Made by a program: the position numbers and the translations under genes. The notes under the pieces are model-generated. The model had not been told where the DNA came from. It searched no databases and saw only the letters and a program-made list of their open reading frames with translations. From the NCBI RefSeq assembly GCF_927798175.1, contig NZ_CAKMMP010000013.1, forward strand, positions 62,001 through 126,000: a stretch of DNA of 64,000 bases, written 5' to 3'. Source of the DNA: Paenibacillus sp. JJ-223. Lineage in GTDB: Bacteria; Bacillota; Bacilli; Paenibacillales; Paenibacillaceae. Position 1 is the first letter of the stretch. Every line of letters begins with the position of its first letter. Positions 50,765 through 58,481 of this stretch are shown here, piece by piece.

Positions 50765-51511
50765 ATGATGAACGCTCCAAATCCGATTGACCAGTTCAAG
50801 AAGTTTAAATACGAAATTACGAGATTTATGATGATCTATAAATTCGCCCTGGATCAGATGGAAACGAAAATCGAGGTGCTGAAGGAAGAATTCCAGTCAC
50901 TGCATGACTACAGCCCGATTGAGCATACCAAGTCCAGACTGAAATCGCCAGAGAGCATCATGAACAAAATGTTCCGCAAAAATCATGAGCTGACGTTCGA
51001 GAGCATCAAAAAGAACATCAAGGACATTGCGGGCGTGCGCATTACCTGCTCGTTCATTTCCGACATTTACCGGATCAAAGATATGTTATGCAACCAAAGC
51101 GATCTGCGCGTGCTGGAAGTAAAGGATTACATCAAAAACCCGAAACCGAACGGCTACCAAAGCTTGCACCTGCTGGTGGAAATTCCGGTCTATATGTCCA
51201 ACGGGGAAGAGCGCGCCTGCGTGGAAATCCAGATTCGTACCATCGCCATGGATTTCTGGGCCAGCCTGGAGCACAAAATTTTTTATAAATACAACAAAGA
51301 AGTGCCCGAGCGTCTGCTCAAGGAACTGAAAAGCGCGGCCGATTCGGCGAATGCCCTGGATCAACAGATGGAACGGCTGCATAACGAAATCCAGGAGATC
51401 AAGGATGCCGAGAGCGAACGCGACGAAGAACAGATGCGGCGCATCATCATCAACAATCAGCAGTTTACGCTGCCTTCCAATTTGCTGAGATTGCTCGGAG
51501 ACGGGGAATAG
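50765..51511 (+). CDS. Small alarmone synthetase (GTP pyrophosphokinase, RelQ/RelP type)
   Basis: 248 residues from ATG 50765 (AAAGGAAGAG upstream). It makes (p)ppGpp from GTP/GDP and ATP. The synthetase domain shows SRLKSPESIMNKMFRKN (ATP side), DIAGVRITCSF, NGYQSLHLLVEIPVY and VEIQIRTIAMDFWASLEHKI, ending in a helical oligomerisation region. There is no hydrolase (HD) domain. A Bcr-type MFS gene follows 45 bases later in the same direction. Confidence 0.92.
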   Translation: MMNAPNPIDQFKKFKYEITRFMMIYKFALDQMETKIEVLKEEFQSLHDYSPIEHTKSRLKSPESIMNKMFRKNHELTFESIKKNIKDIAGVRITCSFISDIYRIKDMLCNQSDLRVLEVKDYIKNPKPNGYQSLHLLVEIPVYMSNGEERACVEIQIRTIAMDFWASLEHKIFYKYNKEVPERLLKELKSAADSANALDQQMERLHNEIQEIKDAESERDEEQMRRIIINNQQFTLPSNLLRLLGDGE

Positions 51512-51555
51512 CACAAGCAGGAATGGTGACCGCGGAAAGGAATTTGTAACAATTG

Positions 51556-52782
51556 ATGAAAAAAACGTTGGTTTCATTAACTCCCCAGCCTGCGTCGCGG
51601 GTACGCATGGCACTGATTTTGGGAACCTTGTCCGCCTTTGGACCGTTGTCCCTCGATATGTATTTGCCTGCGCTGCCCGTGCTGGCCGAGGATTTTCAAT
51701 CTTCGCCATCCTATGCCCAGCTTAGCCTGACGGCCTGCATGGTAGGTTTGGCCGCAGGGCAGCTGCTGGCCGGACCGATGAGCGACGTTCGCGGACGACG
51801 CACACCTCTTATTTTCGGACTGATTCTATATACGCTCGCCTCCGTGCTGTGTCTGGTTAGCCCAACGATGGGTTCGTTCATCGTACTGCGGTTCATCCAG
51901 GGAGCTGCCGGGGCTGCCGGCATCGTCATCTCCCGCGCGGTGGCCAGGGATGCTTACGAGGGACCGGAACTGACCCGGTTTTTCTCGCTGCTGATGCTGG
52001 TTAACGGGGTGGCTCCAATCGCGGCGCCTATTATCGGCGGGCAATTGCTCGCATTTACGTCATGGAGAGGCGTATTCATATTGCTGTCGCTGATCGGAGT
52101 CCTTACGCTGCTTGCCGTCATTTTCGGTTTGGGCGAAACGCTGCCGGCCGAACGCAGGTCGAGCGGCGGTCTGAAACAAACGCTGTCGACCTTCGGCAAT
52201 ATTACGCGTGACCGCCTGTTTATGGGTTATGCCTTGACGCAAGGTTTCGTGGGTGCAGGCATGTTTGCGTACATATCGGGTTCGCCGTTTGTCTTGCAAA
52301 AGGTGTACGGCATTTCTCCGCAGATGTTCAGCCTTTGCTTCGCCATTAATGGGCTTGGCATCATCATCGCCAGCCAGGTGGCCGGCCGTTTGGCTGGAAA
52401 GGTGAGCGAAACGCGTTTGCTCGTCGCCGGATTGGCCATGGCCGTGATCGGAGGGATTTCCCTGCTTGTGGCGATATTGCTGGGTGGACCGCTGTTCAGC
52501 GTGCTGATCCCGCTGTTTTTGGTCGTATCCAGCGTCGGGCTTGTCAACACCGCTTCCTTTGCGTTAGCCATGGCCAATCAGGGGAAATCCGCAGGCAGCG
52601 CTTCAGCGCTGATCGGCGTCATGACGTTTTTGTTCGGCGGGCTTGTGGCCCCACTCGTCGGTTTGGGCGGGGAAGGAACGGCGGTGCCGATGGCGATCGT
52701 CATTGCCTGTGCGGATCTGGGCGCATTGCTGATCTATGCATGGATGGTCGGTGCTCGCAGCAAGGTAGCGTCCATCCGCTAA
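51556..52782 (+). CDS. Bcr/CflA-family MFS drug exporter
   Basis: 408 residues from ATG 51556 (TTG 51553 just before it is possible). Twelve helices, with the subfamily N-terminus LGTLSAFGPLSLDMYLPALP and motif A GPMSDVRGRRTPLIFG. Family members export chloramphenicol, bicyclomycin or similar compounds. It lies 45 bases after the alarmone synthetase and ends in a strong terminator. Confidence 0.9.
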   Translation: MKKTLVSLTPQPASRVRMALILGTLSAFGPLSLDMYLPALPVLAEDFQSSPSYAQLSLTACMVGLAAGQLLAGPMSDVRGRRTPLIFGLILYTLASVLCLVSPTMGSFIVLRFIQGAAGAAGIVISRAVARDAYEGPELTRFFSLLMLVNGVAPIAAPIIGGQLLAFTSWRGVFILLSLIGVLTLLAVIFGLGETLPAERRSSGGLKQTLSTFGNITRDRLFMGYALTQGFVGAGMFAYISGSPFVLQKVYGISPQMFSLCFAINGLGIIIASQVAGRLAGKVSETRLLVAGLAMAVIGGISLLVAILLGGPLFSVLIPLFLVVSSVGLVNTASFALAMANQGKSAGSASALIGVMTFLFGGLVAPLVGLGGEGTAVPMAIVIACADLGALLIYAWMVGARSKVASIR

Positions 52783-52785
52783 ACG

Positions 52786-52834
52786 AAAAGCGTTCCAACT
52801 GGCAGCCTGGTCTGCCTGTCGGAACGCTTTTTTT
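52786..52834 (+). terminator. Terminator of the MFS gene
   Basis: AAAAGCGTTCC / GGAACGCTTTT with an inner GGCAG/CTGCC stem and a T-run. Confidence 0.85.
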
Positions 52835-52960
52835 CTCGGCAAAGCGCAAACAAAACCTGCGTGTTGGGAAGCATACCCGTTGTCGGGAAAAGACGGAAAC
52901 CGAGAACAAAGCCGAATCGATGGATCAACGGCCTTCTCCCCGGACGCCATTGGAGCGGGA

Positions 52961-52989
52961 TTGACAATTTAGTTGATAACAATTATCAT
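52961..52989 (+). promoter_or_regulatory. Fur-controlled promoter
   Basis: -35 TTGACA (52961-52966), 17-base spacer, -10 TATCAT (52984-52989). TGATAACAATTATCA (52974-52988) differs from the Bacillus Fur box TGATAATNATTATCA at one position and covers the -10. The next gene starts about 120 bases downstream. Confidence 0.85.
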
Positions 52990-53110
52990 TGTCAATGGGT
53001 TTGGACAAGAATGATGTACATATAGGAATATATGTGATTAGAACAATCCTGTCCCAATTTCGCATAATCACATTCCAATTTTCGGGGTCATATAGAAGGG
53101 GGTCACTACC

Positions 53111-54127
53111 TTGTTCGGAAAAAAACAAAAGATGATCATGCTGCTGATTACGGTCATGGTCATGTCCATCTGGCTGGCAGCATGCGGGTCGAAGCCGGCA
53201 GAGAACGGCGCGGCAACTGGTGAAAATTCGTCGACAGCCACAGAGAACAATACCGCTTCCGAAGGAGAAACGAAGACTGATGCTCCTGCAGAAAAAACGA
53301 TGACGGACGCCATGGGTCACGAAGTCGTCATTCCGGCCCATCCGGAGCGCATTATCGCCTCTTATCTGGAAGACCATTTGGTAACGCTTGGCGTGAAACC
53401 TGTTGCTCAATGGTCCGTGACCAATGGCACCCAGGATTACTTGGCCAAGGATCTGGACGGCATTCCGACGATTTCCTTCGATCTTCCTTTTGAGGAAGTA
53501 GCGGGTTACAGCCCGGATCTGATCATTATCGGTTCGGAGAGCCAGGTTGAAGGCGGCAAATATGAACAATACAGCAAAATCGCTCCGACGTATGTGCTTG
53601 GCGACGAAATCAACAGTGATTGGCGCAAAGCGCTGCTGAAAATCGGCGAAATTTTGAACAAGAGCGCTGAAGCTCAAAAAGCGCTTGATGACTATGATGT
53701 GAAAGCCAAAGAATACAAAGAAAAAATCAATGCGGTAACCGGGGGTACGAAATCTGCTGCAGCAGTTTGGCTGGTGGGCGGCAAGTTCTTCATCGTCAGC
53801 GACAATGTATCCAGCGGTGAAGTGATGTACAACGAGCTTGGCCTGTCCGAGCCTGACGTGGTGAAAGAAATATCGGCTACGGCTACAGGCAACTGGTCCT
53901 CGATTTCGTTGGAGAAGCTGGCAGAGATGAACGTGGACTACCTGTTCTTTGTGAACAGCGACAAGGATGCTGGGGCAGAAGCGCTGAAAGATCCAGTGTG
54001 GCAGAGCATCCCGGCGGTGAAAAACGGCAATCTCTTCGAATTTACGCGTTCCAGCAGCTGGCTGTACAGCGGTTTGCAAGCCAACACGCAAATCATGGAA
54101 GATATTCAAAGCAGCATCGTAAAATAA
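53111..54127 (+). CDS. Iron-siderophore ABC transporter binding lipoprotein
   Basis: 338 residues from TTG 53111 with GAAGGGGGT upstream. The signal peptide ends in the lipobox IWLAAC with Cys25. A Thr/Glu-rich linker (about 30-62) leads to a FhuD/FepB-type binding fold (about 65-335), opening with TDAMGHEVVIPAHPERIIAS and containing YSPDLIIIGS. A Fur box lies over its promoter. The permease and ATPase genes are not adjacent, so it must work with components encoded elsewhere. Confidence 0.92.
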   Translation: MFGKKQKMIMLLITVMVMSIWLAACGSKPAENGAATGENSSTATENNTASEGETKTDAPAEKTMTDAMGHEVVIPAHPERIIASYLEDHLVTLGVKPVAQWSVTNGTQDYLAKDLDGIPTISFDLPFEEVAGYSPDLIIIGSESQVEGGKYEQYSKIAPTYVLGDEINSDWRKALLKIGEILNKSAEAQKALDDYDVKAKEYKEKINAVTGGTKSAAAVWLVGGKFFIVSDNVSSGEVMYNELGLSEPDVVKEISATATGNWSSISLEKLAEMNVDYLFFVNSDKDAGAEALKDPVWQSIPAVKNGNLFEFTRSSSWLYSGLQANTQIMEDIQSSIVK

Positions 54128-54161
54128 GATGTGTTTCCTGCATGAACGGAACAAACAAAGC

Positions 54162-54197
54162 GAACTCCTTGGCGCATGACGCCAGGGAGTTTTTTGC
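54162..54197 (+). terminator. Terminator of the siderophore-binding gene
   Basis: ACTCCTTGGCG pairs with CGCCAGGGAGT around a short loop, then TTTTTT. Confidence 0.8.
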
Positions 54198-54271
54198 GCG
54201 AAATGGCCGAATTCGGGCAGCTGCATGTATAATGGTGAGACCATCACTACAGGCCAAGAAAGGAAGATCAC

Positions 54272-54895
54272 ATGACACATACTTTAGATCCACAGCAATT
54301 GACGCAGAAGGAAAATTACAAACTGATGAGCGGATCGGTCGTGCCTCGTCCCATTGCCTTTGTCACGACGAGGACAGAGGACGGGCAGACGATCAATGCC
54401 GCGCCGTTCAGCTTTTTTAATGTGGTGAGCTCCGATCCGCCGATTCTGTCCATATCGATTCAGCGCAAGGCAGGGGGCATGAAGGATACGGCAAGGAACG
54501 TGCTGGCCGGCAAGGAACTCGTTGTGCACATTTGTGACGAATCGATCGTCCCGGATATGAACGAAACGGCAGCGCTGCTCGAGCCGCATGAGAGTGAGCT
54601 TGAGCGGACCAGCCTGACGACCGTGCCGAGCAAGGCTGTAGATGTGCCCGGCATCGCCGAGGCATTGATCCGCATGGAGTGCCGCCTGCATCAGCACATT
54701 CCGATTTTGAATGATGAAGGCACAGTGGTCACTGACCTGCTGCTTGTGCGGATCGTTCAATATCATTTTGACGAGAAGGTATACGATCCGTCGACCGGGT
54801 ACATTTTGATGGACCACTTGAAGCCCGTGAGCCGGCTAGCCGGAAACGATTATGCCAAGCTTGGCGAGCGGTTTACGGTGGTAAGACCGGTATAG
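54272..54895 (+). CDS. Flavin reductase-like FMN-binding protein
   Basis: 207 residues. The split-barrel flavin-binding fold shows as SGSVVPRPIAFVTTRTEDGQ, AAPFSFFNVVSSDPPILSIS and KDTARNVLAGKELVVHICDE, typical of the flavin reductase/DIM6-NTAB family. It probably supplies reduced flavin or reduces a small substrate. AAAGGAAG precedes ATG 54272. It follows the iron-uptake gene but has its own likely promoter (TATAAT about 40 bases upstream) and a terminator between. Confidence 0.9.
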   Translation: MTHTLDPQQLTQKENYKLMSGSVVPRPIAFVTTRTEDGQTINAAPFSFFNVVSSDPPILSISIQRKAGGMKDTARNVLAGKELVVHICDESIVPDMNETAALLEPHESELERTSLTTVPSKAVDVPGIAEALIRMECRLHQHIPILNDEGTVVTDLLLVRIVQYHFDEKVYDPSTGYILMDHLKPVSRLAGNDYAKLGERFTVVRPV

Positions 54896-54955
54896 TTTCA
54901 GCGTTCGGATCATGCATCCGAAACGAGAAACAGACTATCCGCATATTAGTTATTG

Positions 54956-55000
54956 AAGGGGGGAAGCACATGCCGCAAGGCATGTGCTTCCCCCCTTTTT
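54956..55000 (+). terminator. Strong terminator of the flavin reductase gene
   Basis: A 19-bp perfect stem closed by a GCAA tetraloop (54956-54974 with 54979-54997), ending in T residues. Confidence 0.9.
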
Positions 55001-55086
55001 GCGCTGGAAACATAATACGGCTCAAACGCGAATAGACTTGTACCATATCTTACGCACGAGTGATCTATATAGGTTGAACTAGCATT

Positions 55087-55167
55087 TACACGATAACGGA
55101 GAGGACAGAAAGAATCTGGAGAAGCGAAGCGTTCTAAAAGCTTTCTGAAAGAAAGCTGCTTCGGAAG
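55087..55167 (+). repeat. Dispersed structured element, copy 2
   Basis: Aligns with 25457-25540 in the same orientation. It is followed directly by a long hairpin (55172-55228) with three stacked stems: GGCTTATC with GATAAGGCC (one bulge), CCGGATTTT with AAAATCTGG, and CCCTT with AAGGG. The element ends about 160 bases before the polyketide synthase start and lies after a strong terminator, so it would need its own promoter. Confidence 0.7.
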
Positions 55168-55325
55168 CATAGGCTTATCACCGGATTTTACCCTTGAAAA
55201 GGGATTAAAAAAATCTGGGGATAAGGCCGATCGGAAGATGGTTCTGACCACGTAGTAGCTCCGTGTAAAAATCATTGGTTGAACTTATGTGTCAGAATAA
55301 GGCGGAATGAAGGGGGACAAGCGAC

Positions 55326-56480
55326 ATGAACCAGCATGCAGGGACGGCGAGCGCCGGAATTCTGGGCATTGGGACGGCGCTGCCGGAGCATCGCATCGAA
55401 CAGAAGGACGTTGCGTCAAGGTTAGCCGTGGCATTGGCGGACGAGCCTGATTCCAGAAGGTGGGCGAAACGGATTTTCAATCAGTGCGGCGTTGAAACGA
55501 GGTATACGTGCGAGCCGAATTTGCTTGAACCGGTGGAGGGGTGCCGGTATTTGTATTCAACCTCATCAGAGAACGTTCCGCTGACCCGGGAACGCATGGA
55601 CAAATACAAGGCGGCGGCCATTCCGCTTGGGATGGAGGCTGCCACCCGCGCGCTGGAGGACGCCGCGGTGGCTCCTGCCGAGATTAGCCACCTGATCACG
55701 GTGAGCTGCACAGGGCAGTTTCTGCCCGGCCTGGACGTACGGATCGTTCAACAGCTGGAGCTGCATCCCGGCGTACAGCGCATTCCGCTTGTGTTTCAAG
55801 GCTGCGCTGCCGGACTAAAGGCCATTCAAATGGCCAATGCCATCGTAAGATCAGACCCGAACGCCAAGGCGTTGATCGTGTGCGTGGAGCTCTGCACCTT
55901 GCATTTTCAGCCATCGGCCAAGCGGGACGACCTGTATGCGGCATCGTTTTTCGGCGACGGCGCATCGGCGTGTATCGTGGGATCAGCGGACTTCGGAAAC
56001 GGCGACCTGTTCGAATTGGGCGAGGGAGACTCCGTGCTTCTTCCGGCCTGCTCCGAAGAAATGATATGGGAAGTCGGCAATACCGGCTTTGATCTGTATC
56101 TGTCTCCGCAAATTCCAAGGCTGTTGGAACATCATCTCGCGAAGGCTGCGGAACGTGTGCTGGCGAGGGGTGAACGACCGGACATTTGGGCGATCCATCC
56201 GGGAGGCCGGGGCATCGTGGATGCCGTGCAGAAGCTGTACGGCTTGTCGGACGAGCAGGTTTCGTACAGCCGGAGCATATTGCGGGATTACGGCAACCTG
56301 TCGTCGGTCACGATTATGTTTGTACTTCATGCGATCAGAGAGGGCTACAGAAATACCCTCCAAACCTCCCGCGGCATTGCGCTTGCGTTCGGGCCGGGAA
56401 TTACGGCCGAAATGTTGCCTTTTACCTACGTTCCATCCCGAGTGCCCGAACCGGAGCCTGTCCATCATGGCCGGCTTTAA
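55326..56480 (+). CDS. Type III polyketide synthase (chalcone/stilbene synthase family)
   Basis: 384 residues. It extends a fatty acyl or other CoA starter with malonyl-CoA and cyclises the chain. The thiolase-fold catalytic triad is visible: Cys160 in FQGCAAGLKA, His291 in WAIHPGGRG and Asn in DYGNLSSVT. The N-terminus SAGILGIGTALPEHRIEQKD and Gly-rich C-terminus GIALAFGPGITAEML are family-typical. AAGGGGG lies before ATG 55326. It is first of a four-gene operon and overlaps the methyltransferase start by 14 bases. The product is probably an alkylpyrone, alkylresorcinol or alkylquinone precursor. Confidence 0.93.
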   Translation: MNQHAGTASAGILGIGTALPEHRIEQKDVASRLAVALADEPDSRRWAKRIFNQCGVETRYTCEPNLLEPVEGCRYLYSTSSENVPLTRERMDKYKAAAIPLGMEAATRALEDAAVAPAEISHLITVSCTGQFLPGLDVRIVQQLELHPGVQRIPLVFQGCAAGLKAIQMANAIVRSDPNAKALIVCVELCTLHFQPSAKRDDLYAASFFGDGASACIVGSADFGNGDLFELGEGDSVLLPACSEEMIWEVGNTGFDLYLSPQIPRLLEHHLAKAAERVLARGERPDIWAIHPGGRGIVDAVQKLYGLSDEQVSYSRSILRDYGNLSSVTIMFVLHAIREGYRNTLQTSRGIALAFGPGITAEMLPFTYVPSRVPEPEPVHHGRL

Positions 56481-57249
56481 CTGGTTGGCAGAAAGAGCGA
56501 CCCGACCGGAACTCATGGATGAACCGGCCATGGGTGCAGGAACGGAACTCAGGCAGGCTCACCGCCATCTGCGGTGGCTGAATCACATTTTTGCCGCTTC
56601 GCGCCCCACCTTGTACGGCATACAACGCCTTTGGGTGCATGCTGGTAAACCGGAGACGTTGTCCATCGCAGATATCGGCGCAGGTGCCGGAGACATCAAC
56701 CGCCGCATCTTGCGCTGGGCAGACGGCAACCGCATTGACATAACCATCGAGTTGATCGATTTGACCATGGAGGCCTGTGAAGAGGCGAAGGTTTTATTCG
56801 CCGATGAACCGCGGATCAGGGTCAGGCAGCATGACGTTTTCGAGCTGGACAAAGGCAGTGCCGATATTGTGACCTGTGCGCAATTTCTGCATCATTTTCA
56901 TGAGGAAGACGTTCCGCGCGTAGTCACTCGTATGCTGGACATATCCCGGATCGGATTGGCCATCAACGACATTCATCGCCACTGGTTGGCGTGGGCCGCC
57001 GTATGGATGACAACCAGGCTGATTTCGCGAAACCGCTATATTCGTCACGACGGTCCGCTATCGGTGGCCAAAGGGTTTCGTGGAAGCGACTGGGAACGAT
57101 TGCGTGCCGTCCTGCCTGACGGTCAAGCCATGCAATACGCTTGGCGGCCGTTGTTCAGATATGCGGTCATTCTGCTAAAGGATGAGCACAGCATGGGGGA
57201 AGGGAGCCGGAATTCAACAGTGAAGGGCGAAAGAAGGGAACCTGGATGA
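56467..57249 (+). CDS. SAM-dependent methyltransferase of the polyketide operon
   Basis: 260 residues from ATG 56467, inside the end of the polyketide synthase gene (GGAG 9 bases upstream). The frame is open much further upstream, but that part is a shadow. It is a class I methyltransferase with motif I LSIADIGAGAGDINRRIL, an acidic motif II IELIDLTMEA and a late VTCAQFLHHF. It probably methylates oxygen or carbon of the polyketide ring. Its stop overlaps the next start (ATGA). Confidence 0.88.
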   Translation: MAGFNWLAERATRPELMDEPAMGAGTELRQAHRHLRWLNHIFAASRPTLYGIQRLWVHAGKPETLSIADIGAGAGDINRRILRWADGNRIDITIELIDLTMEACEEAKVLFADEPRIRVRQHDVFELDKGSADIVTCAQFLHHFHEEDVPRVVTRMLDISRIGLAINDIHRHWLAWAAVWMTTRLISRNRYIRHDGPLSVAKGFRGSDWERLRAVLPDGQAMQYAWRPLFRYAVILLKDEHSMGEGSRNSTVKGERREPG

Positions 57250-58457
57250 CAAAACAGGTGGACGCGGCCATCATCGGCGGCGGCATTGCCGGCAGCAGTC
57301 TGGCCATCGATTTGGCTCGCAAAGGCTGGAGCACTATAGTGCTGGACCAGAAGGTGTTCCCCAGACACAAATCGTGCGGGGAGTTCATGAGCCCGGAAAC
57401 CGGGCAGATGCTGGCCATGCTGGGGGTGGCCGATCTGTCGCGAGAACTGCAGCCGGCCATCATTCGGGAGGCTGCTTTGATTTTCGAACATGGAGCCCGC
57501 GTCAGCATGCCGCTTCCCGGGAATGCATGGGGCATAAGCCGCTACGCCCTTGACTTGAAGCTTCATGAGGCTGCTTTGGAGGCGGGCGCGGAGATATGGG
57601 AAGGATGCAAGGTCGAAGGCATTGCCGAAATCCGTAGCGAACGGAGCAGGTACCCTTTGGAGAATACGGCGTATCGGTTGAACGTTGACCATCATGGACA
57701 ATCGTGCATCATCGAAGCGCGGGCTGCATTCGGTGCGTGGGGCTCCCGCAGACCGAGCCGTCTGCTTCCGGCCAACGATAAGAACGCCGTAAAGGGAAAA
57801 ACGGCCCGCAGAACGACAATGGGCCAACATCCCGACCAGGTTGGGGTAAAACTCCATTATGAAGGGATCACGGGCGGCGAGGCCGTCGAATTGTATTTCT
57901 GCGAGGGCGGTTACGTCGGAATTGCTCCGATCGAAAAACAGCGGCTTAACGTCGCCGCCCTGCTGGATCTGCGGACCGTTCAAAAATGGGGGAAAAGCGT
58001 GGCCGAAATCATCGATGCGGCAGCATCCACGAATAAGGCCCTCGCCGACAGGCTCGAAGGAGGCATTCCGATTGCGAACACGTCCACGGCCCAGGCTCCT
58101 GTCCGGATCACCTCACGCCCGGAGCCATGGGGAACCGTGCCGCATATCGGTGATGCCGCCATGGTCATCCCGCCGCTGTGCGGGGACGGGATGTCGATTG
58201 CGCTCCGCTCGGCGCTTCAGGCAAGCAGCATCGCCGAGCTGTATTTATACGGAAGCATTTCGCATGACGGTTGGAAACGAAAGCATATCAGCCGATTGCA
58301 GCGCGAGTTTGGAAGGGTGTTAAAAGTTGGCGGACTGCTGCAAGCAGCTAGCCGGGTGCCGATTCTAACAAAGATGGCTCCCGGAGCCCTTCGGCTGTTC
58401 CCGCCTCTGCGCGGCTGGATGGTGAGGGCAACACGTCTGAAAGAAACGGAACGATGA
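57246..58457 (+). CDS. FAD-dependent oxidoreductase/hydroxylase of the polyketide operon
   Basis: 403 residues. The N-terminal dinucleotide fold AAIIGGGIAGSSLAIDLARK binds FAD. The second FAD motif is HIGDAAMVIPPLCGDGMSIA (about 300-320). CGEFMSPETG near residue 40 is typical of the geranylgeranyl reductase/UbiH-like branch. It probably hydroxylates or oxidises the aromatic polyketide, for example to a quinol. It overlaps the methyltransferase by 4 bases and precedes the exporter by 24. Confidence 0.9.
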   Translation: MTKQVDAAIIGGGIAGSSLAIDLARKGWSTIVLDQKVFPRHKSCGEFMSPETGQMLAMLGVADLSRELQPAIIREAALIFEHGARVSMPLPGNAWGISRYALDLKLHEAALEAGAEIWEGCKVEGIAEIRSERSRYPLENTAYRLNVDHHGQSCIIEARAAFGAWGSRRPSRLLPANDKNAVKGKTARRTTMGQHPDQVGVKLHYEGITGGEAVELYFCEGGYVGIAPIEKQRLNVAALLDLRTVQKWGKSVAEIIDAAASTNKALADRLEGGIPIANTSTAQAPVRITSRPEPWGTVPHIGDAAMVIPPLCGDGMSIALRSALQASSIAELYLYGSISHDGWKRKHISRLQREFGRVLKVGGLLQAASRVPILTKMAPGALRLFPPLRGWMVRATRLKETER

Positions 58458-58481
58458 ATCTGATCATGAAGGAGCATGGAT

